Positions 7,784 through 14,402 of a DNA stretch of 15,712 bases are shown piece by piece; the stretch's first letter is position 1, and the number at the start of each line of letters is the position of its first letter. The translations under genes and the position numbers were made by a program. This DNA comes from an uncultured Selenomonas sp. (GTDB lineage Bacteria; Bacillota; Negativicutes; Selenomonadales; Selenomonadaceae), in the NCBI GenBank assembly GCA_938045435.1, contig CALIBA010000152.1, forward strand, positions 1-15,712. The letters run 5' to 3'. The notes beneath the pieces were generated by a model. It saw nothing but the letters and a program-made list of their open reading frames with translations, was not told the origin of the DNA and searched no databases.

Positions 7784-8280
7784 GAGAGGGCCTCCTTCGC
7801 TGCCTGTATTACCTGCTGAAAATCTGCCTCATCCGGATGACTGTCCGCCGCCGCATAGCGCGTCGCGCTCTCCTCGGTAAAGGCGTGTACATTGTCCTTT
7901 GGAAGGCTCTTGAACATTTCAATAATCATCGGGTCAATCGCGCCCTGTACAAGAACGGCGCCAAGAATTTCATTGGATGGATCAAAGAGCGCACGGATGT
8001 TTGCGATACATTTCTCCGCGTGATCTGAGTTCGGCTCAGCCCCCAGCGTACCGTAGATGAATATGCGCCGCCCGCGCAGTGTCTCAATGTACTTCTTTGC
8101 TGCCGCATCTGCTGTGCCGCGGTCAATCCATGTGCCGATGCAGAGATCGGCGTTCTCCGGGACAGCCGCCGTGTCCTTTACGTTGTGGCAGGATGCGTCG
8201 AGCGCCTTCGCCAGATGCTCCGCAACTTTCGCCGTGTTCCCCGTACGCGAGGAATAGATAACAGCAATTTCATTCTGCAT
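7780..8280 (-). CDS. Small flavodoxin, partner of HutW (HmuF/BilS-like)
   Basis: A single-domain flavodoxin of 166 aa. The FMN phosphate loop YSSRTGNTAKVAEHL begins at residue 9, followed by GTWIDRGTADAAAKKYI and the second FMN-contact strand IYGTLGAEPNSDHAEKC. This short-flavodoxin pattern recalls the BilS/HmuF group; HmuF of Fusobacterium nucleatum is reported to act with the anaerobilin synthase HmuW, in heme handling and anaerobilin reduction. Here it is first in a two-gene operon with hutW and overlaps it by 4 bp (ATGA), so it probably supplies electrons to, or reduces the product of, HutW; that role is inference from family and context. AGGAG lies 6 bases before the start, and a consensus promoter at 8332-8360 drives the operon. 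Confidence 0.85.
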   Translation of the reverse strand: MQNEIAVIYSSRTGNTAKVAEHLAKALDASCHNVKDTAAVPENADLCIGTWIDRGTADAAAKKYIETLRGRRIFIYGTLGAEPNSDHAEKCIANIRALFDPSNEILGAVLVQGAIDPMIIEMFKSLPKDNVHAFTEESATRYAAADSHPDEADFQQVIQAAKEALS

Positions 8281-8301
8281 AATTTTCTCCTATATCACAA
8301 T

Positions 8302-8327
8302 ATGAATATCATTGTTGCTTGATTCAT
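8302..8327. repeat. Inverted repeat at the flavodoxin transcription start
   Basis: ATGAAT (8302-8307) and its complement ATTCAT (8322-8327) flank 14 bases and cover the predicted transcription start (about 8325) and early leader. The same half-sites make up the tight palindrome at 8392-8406, so both could bind one regulator. Operator function is inference. Confidence 0.4.
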
Positions 8328-8331
8328 TTGT

Positions 8332-8360
8332 ATAATATAACATGCGCTGTAAAAAATCAA
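8332..8360 (-). promoter_or_regulatory. Promoter of the flavodoxin-hutW operon
   Basis: On the minus strand TTGATT (8355-8360) and TATTAT (8332-8337) are spaced by exactly 17 bp. The start is predicted near 8325, giving a leader of about 45 nt with AGGAG before the flavodoxin ATG. Confidence 0.75.
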
Positions 8361-8391
8361 GTGTTTTTTGTAAAAATCATAAATAATAATT

Positions 8392-8406
8392 ATGAATTAA
8401 ATTCAT
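8392..8406. repeat. 7-1-7 palindrome, candidate Fur-family operator
   Basis: ATGAATT-A-AATTCAT is a perfect 7-1-7 inverted repeat, the architecture used by Fur and PerR boxes, 32 bp upstream of the flavodoxin -35 element. It differs from the classical Fur core (TGATAATnATTATCA), so the regulator is unknown. Iron or heme control would suit the operon. Confidence 0.4.
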
Positions 8407-8410
8407 GTTT

Positions 8411-8465
8411 GTGAAATATATTTGTTTTATATATATATTTATATTCGTTCTCAAATATATTTCAC
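8411..8465. repeat. 14-bp perfect inverted repeat plus a third copy
   Basis: GTGAAATATATTTG (8411-8424) is exactly complemented at 8452-8465 across a 27-nt AT-only-like spacer. The core AAATATATTTCA recurs in direct orientation at 8486-8497. Three copies of one 12-bp core within 90 bases suggest binding sites for a protein, though low-complexity DNA makes chance repeats easier. Confidence 0.5.
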
Positions 8466-8611
8466 GCAATACCTGAAAATATTATAAATATATTTCATCT
8501 TTTATTCTGTGTCAAAACAGTATCTTATTTATGAGCTTGTTAGAGATTTTTTCATTTCTATATATCATATATAATTTTAATCTATCAATATCATGCGGAC
8601 ATTACAGCAAC

Positions 8612-8639
8612 AAAAAACATCGCCGAAGCGATGTTTTTT
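8612..8639 (-). terminator. Terminator of the DUF134-NifX gene
   Basis: A perfect 12-bp stem (8612-8623 with 8628-8639) ends 11 bases past the stop codon. On the minus strand the loop is C(UUCG)G, the extra-stable tetraloop, and the stem's own T6 provides the U tract. Confidence 0.93.
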
Positions 8640-8650
8640 ATACAGTCACG

Positions 8651-9460
8651 TTAACGGGCTTCATTGCCGCCATGCGGGCCATGTCCTTTACGCGGCCCGT
8701 GACCGCCATGCCCTTCGTGAGCGACATGTGCCTCATGCGAGCCACATCCCCCACCATGTCCACCATGTCCGCATCCATGCTCCTTGCCGTGTTTGTGCTG
8801 ATGGCGGTGCGCGCATTTGCCACCATCCGCACTGTGGACAAGCGTCCCTGCGAGATGCTGCCTCACGGCTTCATCTGCATTGCCCTTCACACCGGATATA
8901 AGCCGGATGCCCGCCTCAGCGAGCGCAGACTGCGCCCCCTCACCGATGCCGCCGCAGATGACGAGATCGACCTTCGACGCATGGAGAAAGCCCGCAAGTG
9001 CACCATGCCCCTCGCCAACCGTATCCACGATCTCCTCTGTCACATCCTCTGCGACATCGTAGAATTTGAACTGTTTCGCCCTGCCAAAATGCTGCTCTAT
9101 TGTCTCCGCTTCATAGGGTACTGCAATTCTCATAACATACTCTCCTTTGTCCTGAATCCTGAGCGGCGTCGGATGTTCGATCCGATACGCGCCGCCCGCG
9201 ATGCGGATGCGCTTTCCATGGATGATGGCATCCGCAATCTTGAACCGTGCGGCTTCATAGATGCCCGTCACCGTCGCACGGGACACCTCCATCGCCGCGG
9301 CACATTCCTCCTGCGTCATCCGCTGTGCGTCGATGCGGCGAATGGTCTCGAACTCATCCAGCATCAACACCACGGTCTCATCTGCCTCCGTATCCTCCGG
9401 AGCAAAGCTCCAAAAATCCGGATAGCCACAAATACGTCTGCATCGTTTCGGCCTCGGCAT
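8651..9460 (-). CDS. DUF134-NifX fusion protein with histidine-rich tail
   Basis: A 269-aa, three-part protein. Residues 1-100 are a DUF134 domain (MPRPKRCRRICGYPDFWSF start), with a helix-turn-helix region MTQEECAAAMEVSRATVTGIYEAARFKIADAI. Residues 110-205 are a NifX/NifB-C domain (dinitrogenase iron-molybdenum cofactor family): MRIAVPYEAETIEQHFGRAKQFKFYDV and VDLVICGGIGEGAQSALAEAGIRLISG. Residues 216-263 form a metal-chelating tail with 14 His and 3 Cys among glycines. No nitrogenase gene is near, so a role in sensing, storing or buffering a metal or Fe-S cofactor is more likely than nitrogen fixation; this is inference. AAAGGAG lies 5 bases before the start. An internal ribosome binding site precedes the NifX domain. 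The gene is divergent from the cysteine-rich secreted protein. Confidence 0.9.
   Translation of the reverse strand: MPRPKRCRRICGYPDFWSFAPEDTEADETVVLMLDEFETIRRIDAQRMTQEECAAAMEVSRATVTGIYEAARFKIADAIIHGKRIRIAGGAYRIEHPTPLRIQDKGEYVMRIAVPYEAETIEQHFGRAKQFKFYDVAEDVTEEIVDTVGEGHGALAGFLHASKVDLVICGGIGEGAQSALAEAGIRLISGVKGNADEAVRQHLAGTLVHSADGGKCAHRHQHKHGKEHGCGHGGHGGGCGSHEAHVAHEGHGGHGPRKGHGPHGGNEAR
9131..9148 (-). promoter_or_regulatory. Internal ribosome binding site and start before the NifX domain
   Basis: Within the fusion gene, AAAGGAG (9142-9148) stands 8 bases before an in-frame ATG (9131-9133, residue 110), exactly where the NifX domain begins (MRIAVPY). A separate NifX-His-tail protein of 160 aa could be made alongside the full-length one. 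The strength and position of the site look like those of true starts in this window. Confidence 0.5.
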
Positions 9461-9476
9461 AGCATCTCCTTTCTAT

Positions 9477-9519
9477 CATATGTCATTTATTATAGTATCA
9501 TTATTATTGGCATATGTCA
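9477..9519. repeat. Direct repeat CATATGTCA, candidate operator
   Basis: CATATGTCA occurs at 9477-9485 and again at 9511-9519, 34 bp apart (about three helical turns). One copy overlaps the -35 box of the DUF134 gene and the other lies downstream of its -10 box, near the transcription start. Autoregulation through the DUF134 helix-turn-helix is possible but unproven. Confidence 0.4.
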
Positions 9520-9520
9520 A
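9492..9520 (-). promoter_or_regulatory. Promoter of the DUF134-NifX gene
   Basis: On the minus strand a perfect TTGACA (9515-9520) is 17 bp from TACTAT (9492-9497). The predicted start near 9485 leaves a leader of about 25 nt with AAAGGAG. A second reading, TATAAT with a 20-bp spacer, is less likely. Confidence 0.65.
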
Positions 9521-9530
9521 TTATGTTTTA

Positions 9531-9559
9531 TTCACGTGGCTTGACAAATATGGTAGAAT
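9531..9559 (+). promoter_or_regulatory. Extended -10 promoter of the small secreted-protein gene
   Basis: TGGTAGAAT (9551-9559) gives an extended -10, with TTCACG (9531-9536) as -35 at 17 bp. A perfect TTGACA at 9541-9546 is only 7 bp from the -10 box and cannot serve it. The start is expected near 9566. Confidence 0.6.
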
Positions 9560-9597
9560 AAGAACAAAGGCAAGTGGTTCACGGAAGGAGGATATAT

Positions 9598-9822
9598 ATG
9601 AAGAAGATCATTGCAGGTCTGTTTGCGGGGCTGATGCTCACAATGAGCGCACAGGCACTTGCAGCATATAACTGCGAGGACGGCGTGTGCACACTGCCGG
9701 AGCGCCAAGACCAGTCGTACTGCTATGGCGGCAGCTCGTATTGCGGCGATGACAACGGCTATTGCTATGGCGAGAGAAATACGAAGACGAGAGGCGGCTG
9801 CGGCTGCTATCGCGGACGCTAA
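9598..9822 (+). CDS. Small secreted cysteine/tyrosine-rich protein, function unknown
   Basis: A 74-aa protein of no family I recognise. It starts with a clear Sec signal peptide (MKKIIAGLFAGLMLTMSAQALA), with likely cleavage after ALA at residue 22. The mature part of about 52 residues has seven cysteines, many tyrosines and glycines, and repeated short units (SYCYGG, SSYCGD, GYCYGE), ending in GGCGCYRGR. Such composition suggests a disulfide- or metal-bound exported peptide, or an outer-surface structural component. The start at 9598 has AAGGAGG 6 bases upstream, and the gene has its own promoter and terminator, all of which argue that it is real. It is divergent from the His-rich DUF134-NifX gene, which hints at a metal link, but that is only proximity. 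Confidence 0.8.
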   Translation: MKKIIAGLFAGLMLTMSAQALAAYNCEDGVCTLPERQDQSYCYGGSSYCGDDNGYCYGERNTKTRGGCGCYRGR

Positions 9823-9823
9823 G

Positions 9824-9881
9824 AAAAAAAGAAAGCGGAACTTTTTCAAGCGCAAACAGCTCTGAAAAAGTTCCGTTTTTT
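9824..9881. terminator. Bidirectional terminator between the small gene and polC
   Basis: A perfect 11-bp stem (9836-9846, CGGAACTTTTT, with 9865-9875) is followed on the plus strand by T6 (9876-9881), ending the small gene. On the minus strand it is followed by CTTTCTTTTTTTCTT (complement of 9821-9835), so it can also stop the polA-coaE-polC transcript, about 180 bases past the polC stop. Confidence 0.9.
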
Positions 9882-9905
9882 ATCTCCGACAAGCAGATAT
9901 AGGGA

Positions 9906-9949
9906 ATCCCATACGCCGATTGGAATAGCCGGCGCATGGGATAATTTTT
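9906..9949 (+). terminator. Second hairpin with T run, possible back-up terminator
   Basis: Arms 9906-9918 and 9930-9942 (ATCCCAT then CGCCG, complemented with one mismatch) form a 12-bp stem followed by AATTTTTA on the plus strand. A small 6-bp hairpin (TATCAC/GTGATA, 9949-9964) follows. The rest of the spacer to the polC stop at 10058 shows nothing that I can name. Confidence 0.5.
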
Positions 9950-10057
9950 ATCACAAAGGTGATATACCTCTTATCATATGAGTGTTCCAGTCGTATCCAT
10001 GCTCTTTCTTCCTAGGCAGCCCTTTGCATTTCCGCCATGTCCTGCACGAGATCGCGC

Positions 10058-13000
10058 CTATGCAAACAGCTCGACTTGATTGCTCTCCATCATGCCGCTG
10101 AGGCAGCCATGGGCGCGAAGGACTTCGATGGCGGGCGCAGGTACATGGGCGCGTGTGGCGAGATCTTCGATGGAGATGAATGCGCCGTCACGGCGTGCCT
10201 CAACGATGGCCTGCGCCGCCTTTTGTCCCATCCCGGGCAGTGCTGTAAAGGGAGGCAGAAGCGAGTTCTCATGCAGGATGAATTTTTCTGCATCGGATTC
10301 GTAAAGATCCACCGGTTCGCAGGAAAATCCCCGCAGATACATCTCCCACGCAAGCTGAAGAACGATGAGAATGTCCTGTTTTTTGTTGTCGAGCTTGCCG
10401 CGATGTTCACGCGCTTCGGCGATGAGCGCCTCCATTGCCGCCTTGACTGCCGCCCTCCCCTGCGCGATGATGTTGGCATCAAATTCGTCTGCACGAATGG
10501 AGAAATAGGCGGCATAGTAGGCAAGCGGATAGTGCACCTTGCAGAAGGCGATGCGGTAGCCCATCATAACATAGGCCGTCGCATGGGCACGCGGGAAAAG
10601 GTATTTGATCTTCTGACAGGACTCGATGTACCACTCCGGGATGCCGCCCGCACGCAGTTTCTCCACGACATCGGGGGCGATGCCCTTGCCCTTGCGCACA
10701 TTCTCCATCGTCTTGAACGAGAGCAGCGGGTCGATGCCATTTTGCATGAGATAGTTCATGATGTCATCGCGGGCGGAGATGGCATCTTTCAGCGTACTCG
10801 TGCCCGCCTTGATGAGATCCTGTGCGTTGCCGAGCCAGACATTCGTGCCGTGGGAAAATCCGGAGATGCGCACAAGGTCGGCAAAGCAGTCGGGATTTGA
10901 GTCGTCGATCATCTTTTGCGTGAATGCGGTGCGAAACTCCGGGATGCCGTACGTCCCCATATTCGCGCCCAGCTCCTCCGGGCTGATTCCCAGCGCTTCG
11001 GTGGAGGTAAAGATCGACATGGTAGCGGGGTCATCAAACGGAATGGTCTCCGGGTCGCGGTGTGTGAGTTCCTCCAGCATCTTGATGACGGTCGGGTCAT
11101 CGTGTCCGAGGATGTCGAGTTTGACAAGCCGCTCGCTGATGGAGTGGTAATCAAAATGGGTGGTAAGCGTATCGGATTCCATATTGTTCGCGGGGCGCTG
11201 GATGGGCGTAAAGTAATGCACATCCATATCGCGCGGCACGACCATGATGCCGCCCGCATGCTGCCCTGTGGTTGCCTTGACGCCCATGCAGCCGCGCATC
11301 ATATGCTCGATGTAGGGACGCCCCTTCGTTTCGCCCATATCCTCGTAGTAGTGCATGGCGTAGCCGTAGGCGTTTTTGTCCTGGAGGCCCGCGATGGTGC
11401 CTGCACGAAAGACATTCATCTTGCCAAAGAGTACTTCGGTGTATTTATGCGCCGTCGGCTGATAGTCCCCCGAAAAGTTAAGATCTATATCGGGCACTTT
11501 ATCGCCGTCGAAACCGAGAAATACAGCAAACGGGATATTGTGACCATCCTTTACAAGCGGCGTGCCGCAGACAGGGCAGTCCATGGGCGGCAGGTCAAAG
11601 CCGCTCCCAACGGAACCGTCGTCAATGAACTTGTTATACTGACAATGCTTGCACCGATAGTGCGGCGGCAGAGGATTGACCTCGGTAACGCCAATCATGG
11701 CGGCGACAAAGGAGGAACCGACCGACCCGCGCGAACCGACGAGATAACCGTCGTCGTTGGACTTTTTGACAAGGCGCTGTGCGATGATGTAGAGTGCCGC
11801 AAATCCATGCCGCAAAATGGGCTTTAGCTCCAGATCGAGACGGTCGGAGACGATCTTGGGCAGATTCTCGCCGTAGAGCCGCCGTGCCTTGGCATAGGAC
11901 ATGTCCTGTATCTCCCTGTCGGCCCCCGGCACCACCGGTGCGTAAAGCTCATCGGGGATGGGAAGGAAATACTCGACCTCCTCTGCAATCCTGCGCGGAT
12001 TCTCAACGACACACGCATAGGCACGCTCCGTGCCGAGATAATCGAACTCGGCAAGCATCTCATCTGTTGTGCGCAGGTAGAGCGGCGGCTGATGGTCGGC
12101 GTCACGGTAGCCGTTTGCCTTTTGCAGCATGGCACGATAGACGGCGTCCTCCGGATTCAGAAAGTGTACGTCGCAGGTCGCAATCAGAGGCTTATGGAGT
12201 TTTTCTGCCAGTGCTGATACTTTGCGGTTGATATTGCGCAAATCATCATCCGTGCGGATGGGAAAGCGGTCGTCAATCTTGAGGAAGTCATTGTTGTGAA
12301 TGGGCTGTATCTCAAGAAAGTCATAAAAACGTGCGATTTCCTCCAGCTCCTCATCGCTGCGTCCGGCGACGATGCCGCGGATGAGTTCGCCCGCCTCGCA
12401 CGCAGAGCCAACGATAAGCCCTGCACGGTACTCCTGGAGCACGGCGCGCGGTATACGTGGACGACCGCGCTTTTTTGTGCCGCGAAAATACCGGATGTGA
12501 GAGAGGGAAACGAGTTTGTAGAGGTTGTAAAGTCCCGTCTTGTTTTTTGCGAGAAAGATGATGTGATAGGCACGCGGGTCATCGGGGCTGTCAACGAGAT
12601 AGCCCTCCATGCCGTAGATAACCTTGATGTCAACCCCTTGTTTGCGGAGCGCACGCGCCGTGTTCATCGCCTCCGGGAATGCCTGTACAACACCGTGGTC
12701 GGTGATGGCAACGGCGGGCCAGCCCCACCGCGCCGCCGTCTCAACAAGCGCCTTCGGCGGGACGACGGCATCGAGCGCACTCATCTTCGTATGGGCATGA
12801 AGCTCAACCCGCTTCACCTCGGCTGTATCCGCGCGCTGCGGAACCGTGCGTTTTTCGATGCTGTCCACAAAGAGAACATAGTCGCTGACGAATTTATCGT
12901 ATTCGATTTTCCCTTGGATGCGCACAGGACCTCCCTTTTTGATGTCCTTTAGGATGCGCTCCACCTCAGCATCTACCTCCTCCTGCACTGCCTTGCCGCG

Positions 13001-13840
13001 CACACCGAAGAACTTTTTGCAGGCGATGCCATTGGTCTTATCCGCAAATTTGAGCAGCAGGATATAGGCACCGGATTTGAGTTTGTTCACCTGCGGAGCA
13101 AAGATTTCCCCCTCAAGGATGATGCTTGGAACCTCGTCTTCGATTGTGCCGAGGGGGCGTGCCTCTCCCACAATGCTGCGTCCAAAGATCACCCCTGCGG
13201 GAAGTGCCTTCCCCTTCTTCGTCCCCGTGCGCTTTGCGCGTGCGGGCGAGGCGGGTGCCAAAGCATTTTCCTTTGTTGTCATCTGCACGGCAGGGGGTGT
13301 CCAATCCACGGAGAAGGTCCCTTCAATCGCGCATTCCGTGCAGATGACACGACATGCACAGCCCGTATTGAGGCGAATGGCATCCTCCAGACGCTTTGCC
13401 GCAGCACTCTTTGTCATCAGTTCGGCGCCGAAATGGCCGGGCACACGGAGGCGGATGATGTTGCCGTCCACCGTATAAGCAGACTGGCGCAGCGTCTGAA
13501 AGACCGCCATATCCCCCGCTGCAGCCTGCCGAACAGAGCGCTCCCAAACAGGGGTGAGAGCCCCTTTCAAATCAATGACATTCTGCTGAAAAAAAACCTG
13601 CGCGAGACCATAGTTCTCTGCAATCTGTGCCGCAGCACGTGCGAGCAGTGCAGCTTCGACAACCTCCTGCGTACCAATGACAATCTCCCATTCCGCCGGC
13701 TGCACTGAGATCTCGACATGACGCAGTGTGCACGCACGCAAAAGAGCCCGCTCTCTTTCACTGAGAGCGAGCCCCAGTATGAGATGAAACAGCATCTCCT
13801 CTGAACGGGGGAGAATCCGATAGGTCTTATTCATCTTCAT
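10058..13840 (-). CDS. polC: DNA polymerase III alpha subunit, PolC type, lacking the exonuclease insert
   Basis: Replicative polymerase of 1260 aa. In order: N-terminal domain (1-180), linker, OB fold (about 242-330, LEGEIFAPQVNKLKSGAYILLLKF), PHP domain from RVELHAHTKMSALDAV (344), polymerase core with GSRGSVGSSFVAAMIGVTEVNP (702-723), a Cys4 zinc site (C730, C733, C755, C758), catalytic PDIDLNFSGDYQPTAH (783-798), third aspartate region RLVKLDILGHDDPT, a helix-hairpin-helix LPGMGQKAAQAIV, and a C-terminal clamp-binding QVELF. Bacillus PolC, about 1437 aa, has a DEDD exonuclease inserted in PHP after YGME-LVD; here YGMEGYLVDSPDDPRAYHIIFLA runs straight on, so proofreading is missing from this chain. 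PHP ligands (H348, H350, D381, H382, E412, H426, C481, D557, H559) appear kept. Starts at 13840 or 13834 are possible; both overlap the transglycosylase end. Confidence 0.95.
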   Translation of the reverse strand: MKMNKTYRILPRSEEMLFHLILGLALSERERALLRACTLRHVEISVQPAEWEIVIGTQEVVEAALLARAAAQIAENYGLAQVFFQQNVIDLKGALTPVWERSVRQAAAGDMAVFQTLRQSAYTVDGNIIRLRVPGHFGAELMTKSAAAKRLEDAIRLNTGCACRVICTECAIEGTFSVDWTPPAVQMTTKENALAPASPARAKRTGTKKGKALPAGVIFGRSIVGEARPLGTIEDEVPSIILEGEIFAPQVNKLKSGAYILLLKFADKTNGIACKKFFGVRGKAVQEEVDAEVERILKDIKKGGPVRIQGKIEYDKFVSDYVLFVDSIEKRTVPQRADTAEVKRVELHAHTKMSALDAVVPPKALVETAARWGWPAVAITDHGVVQAFPEAMNTARALRKQGVDIKVIYGMEGYLVDSPDDPRAYHIIFLAKNKTGLYNLYKLVSLSHIRYFRGTKKRGRPRIPRAVLQEYRAGLIVGSACEAGELIRGIVAGRSDEELEEIARFYDFLEIQPIHNNDFLKIDDRFPIRTDDDLRNINRKVSALAEKLHKPLIATCDVHFLNPEDAVYRAMLQKANGYRDADHQPPLYLRTTDEMLAEFDYLGTERAYACVVENPRRIAEEVEYFLPIPDELYAPVVPGADREIQDMSYAKARRLYGENLPKIVSDRLDLELKPILRHGFAALYIIAQRLVKKSNDDGYLVGSRGSVGSSFVAAMIGVTEVNPLPPHYRCKHCQYNKFIDDGSVGSGFDLPPMDCPVCGTPLVKDGHNIPFAVFLGFDGDKVPDIDLNFSGDYQPTAHKYTEVLFGKMNVFRAGTIAGLQDKNAYGYAMHYYEDMGETKGRPYIEHMMRGCMGVKATTGQHAGGIMVVPRDMDVHYFTPIQRPANNMESDTLTTHFDYHSISERLVKLDILGHDDPTVIKMLEELTHRDPETIPFDDPATMSIFTSTEALGISPEELGANMGTYGIPEFRTAFTQKMIDDSNPDCFADLVRISGFSHGTNVWLGNAQDLIKAGTSTLKDAISARDDIMNYLMQNGIDPLLSFKTMENVRKGKGIAPDVVEKLRAGGIPEWYIESCQKIKYLFPRAHATAYVMMGYRIAFCKVHYPLAYYAAYFSIRADEFDANIIAQGRAAVKAAMEALIAEAREHRGKLDNKKQDILIVLQLAWEMYLRGFSCEPVDLYESDAEKFILHENSLLPPFTALPGMGQKAAQAIVEARRDGAFISIEDLATRAHVPAPAIEVLRAHGCLSGMMESNQVELFA

Positions 13841-14402
13841 ATAGCCTCTTATACCGCGCCCTGTCCTCAAGGACGCGGCGCACGTAAAGCCTCGTCTCGG
13901 GGTAGGGAATCGCGTCGATGTCATCGAAGTCTTCCGTCCAGTGATAGCGTTCCATCCAGTCGCGCACATTGCCAAGGCCTGCGTTGTACGCGGCGAGCGC
14001 AAGGATGTCATTGCCGCCGAACTCCTGCTCAAGCACAGTGAGGTACCAAACGCCATAGCGGATATTGTATGCAGGGTCTTCGAGCGCCTCCTCGGTAAAT
14101 GGTTCTTCCAGACGCCATGCGATCCACTCCGCCGTCTGCGGCATAAGCTGCATCAGCCCGACGGCGCCCCTGTCGGAACGCACAGACGGCTGAAATTTGC
14201 TCTCATGCTTGATGACGGCGGCGATGAGATAGGGATCTGCATGATAGGCGGCAGCATTTTCTTCAATCGTGCTGCGGTATGTATAGGGGCAGATATAGAT
14301 ACGCGCTATCTCAGTCCATCCGCCGCTGGCAACGAGGATCACCGTGCCGACAACGAGAAACTTCAGCAGGCCCCCGAGCCCCTGACAGGACTTATACCGC
14401 AC
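13827..14402 (-). CDS. Membrane-anchored or exported lytic transglycosylase (SLT family)
   Basis: Peptidoglycan-cleaving lytic transglycosylase, family 1 (Slt70-like) catalytic domain, about 191 aa. A hydrophobic segment LLKFLVVGTVILVAS near the N-terminus is a signal anchor or uncleaved signal. The catalytic glutamate is in AAVIKHESKFQP, followed by GAVGLMQLMPQTAEWIA and AAYNAGLGNVRDW, all hallmarks of the fold, and the C-terminal YPETRLYVRRVL. A GTG start at 14402 is chosen since GGAGGGAG lies about 10 bases upstream; a TTG at 14432 is the alternative. It overlaps the coaE end by 11 bp and the polC start by 14 bp, so it sits in the middle of one transcription unit. The catalytic domain would act outside the cytoplasmic membrane. 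Confidence 0.88.
   Translation of the reverse strand: MRYKSCQGLGGLLKFLVVGTVILVASGGWTEIARIYICPYTYRSTIEENAAAYHADPYLIAAVIKHESKFQPSVRSDRGAVGLMQLMPQTAEWIAWRLEEPFTEEALEDPAYNIRYGVWYLTVLEQEFGGNDILALAAYNAGLGNVRDWMERYHWTEDFDDIDAIPYPETRLYVRRVLEDRARYKRLYEDE

Larger units (their letters stand above)
8281..8650. other. Long AT-rich intergenic control region
   Basis: These 370 bases hold no convincing gene on either strand and are far richer in A and T than the surrounding coding DNA. They contain the flavodoxin promoter, three sets of inverted repeats (8302-8327, 8392-8406, 8411-8465) and, at the right edge, the terminator of the DUF134 gene. The stretch from about 8500 to 8610 shows nothing clear beyond AT-rich runs. 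Confidence 0.7.

Noticed and set aside
8651..9460. Nitrogen fixation role suggested by the NifX domain
   Set aside because: No other nif gene is in the window, and this domain is widespread in non-fixing anaerobes.
9541..9546. TTGACA as the -35 box of the small secreted-protein gene
   Set aside because: It is only 7 bp from the TAGAAT element; TTCACG at 9531 has the right spacing.
9960..10057. A short minus-strand frame ending in MAEMQRAA after polC
   Set aside because: Too short, without a ribosome binding site or homology that I can recognise.
10916..11827. Long plus-strand frames opposite polC
   Set aside because: They lie inside a well-supported gene and have no recognisable domains or start signals.
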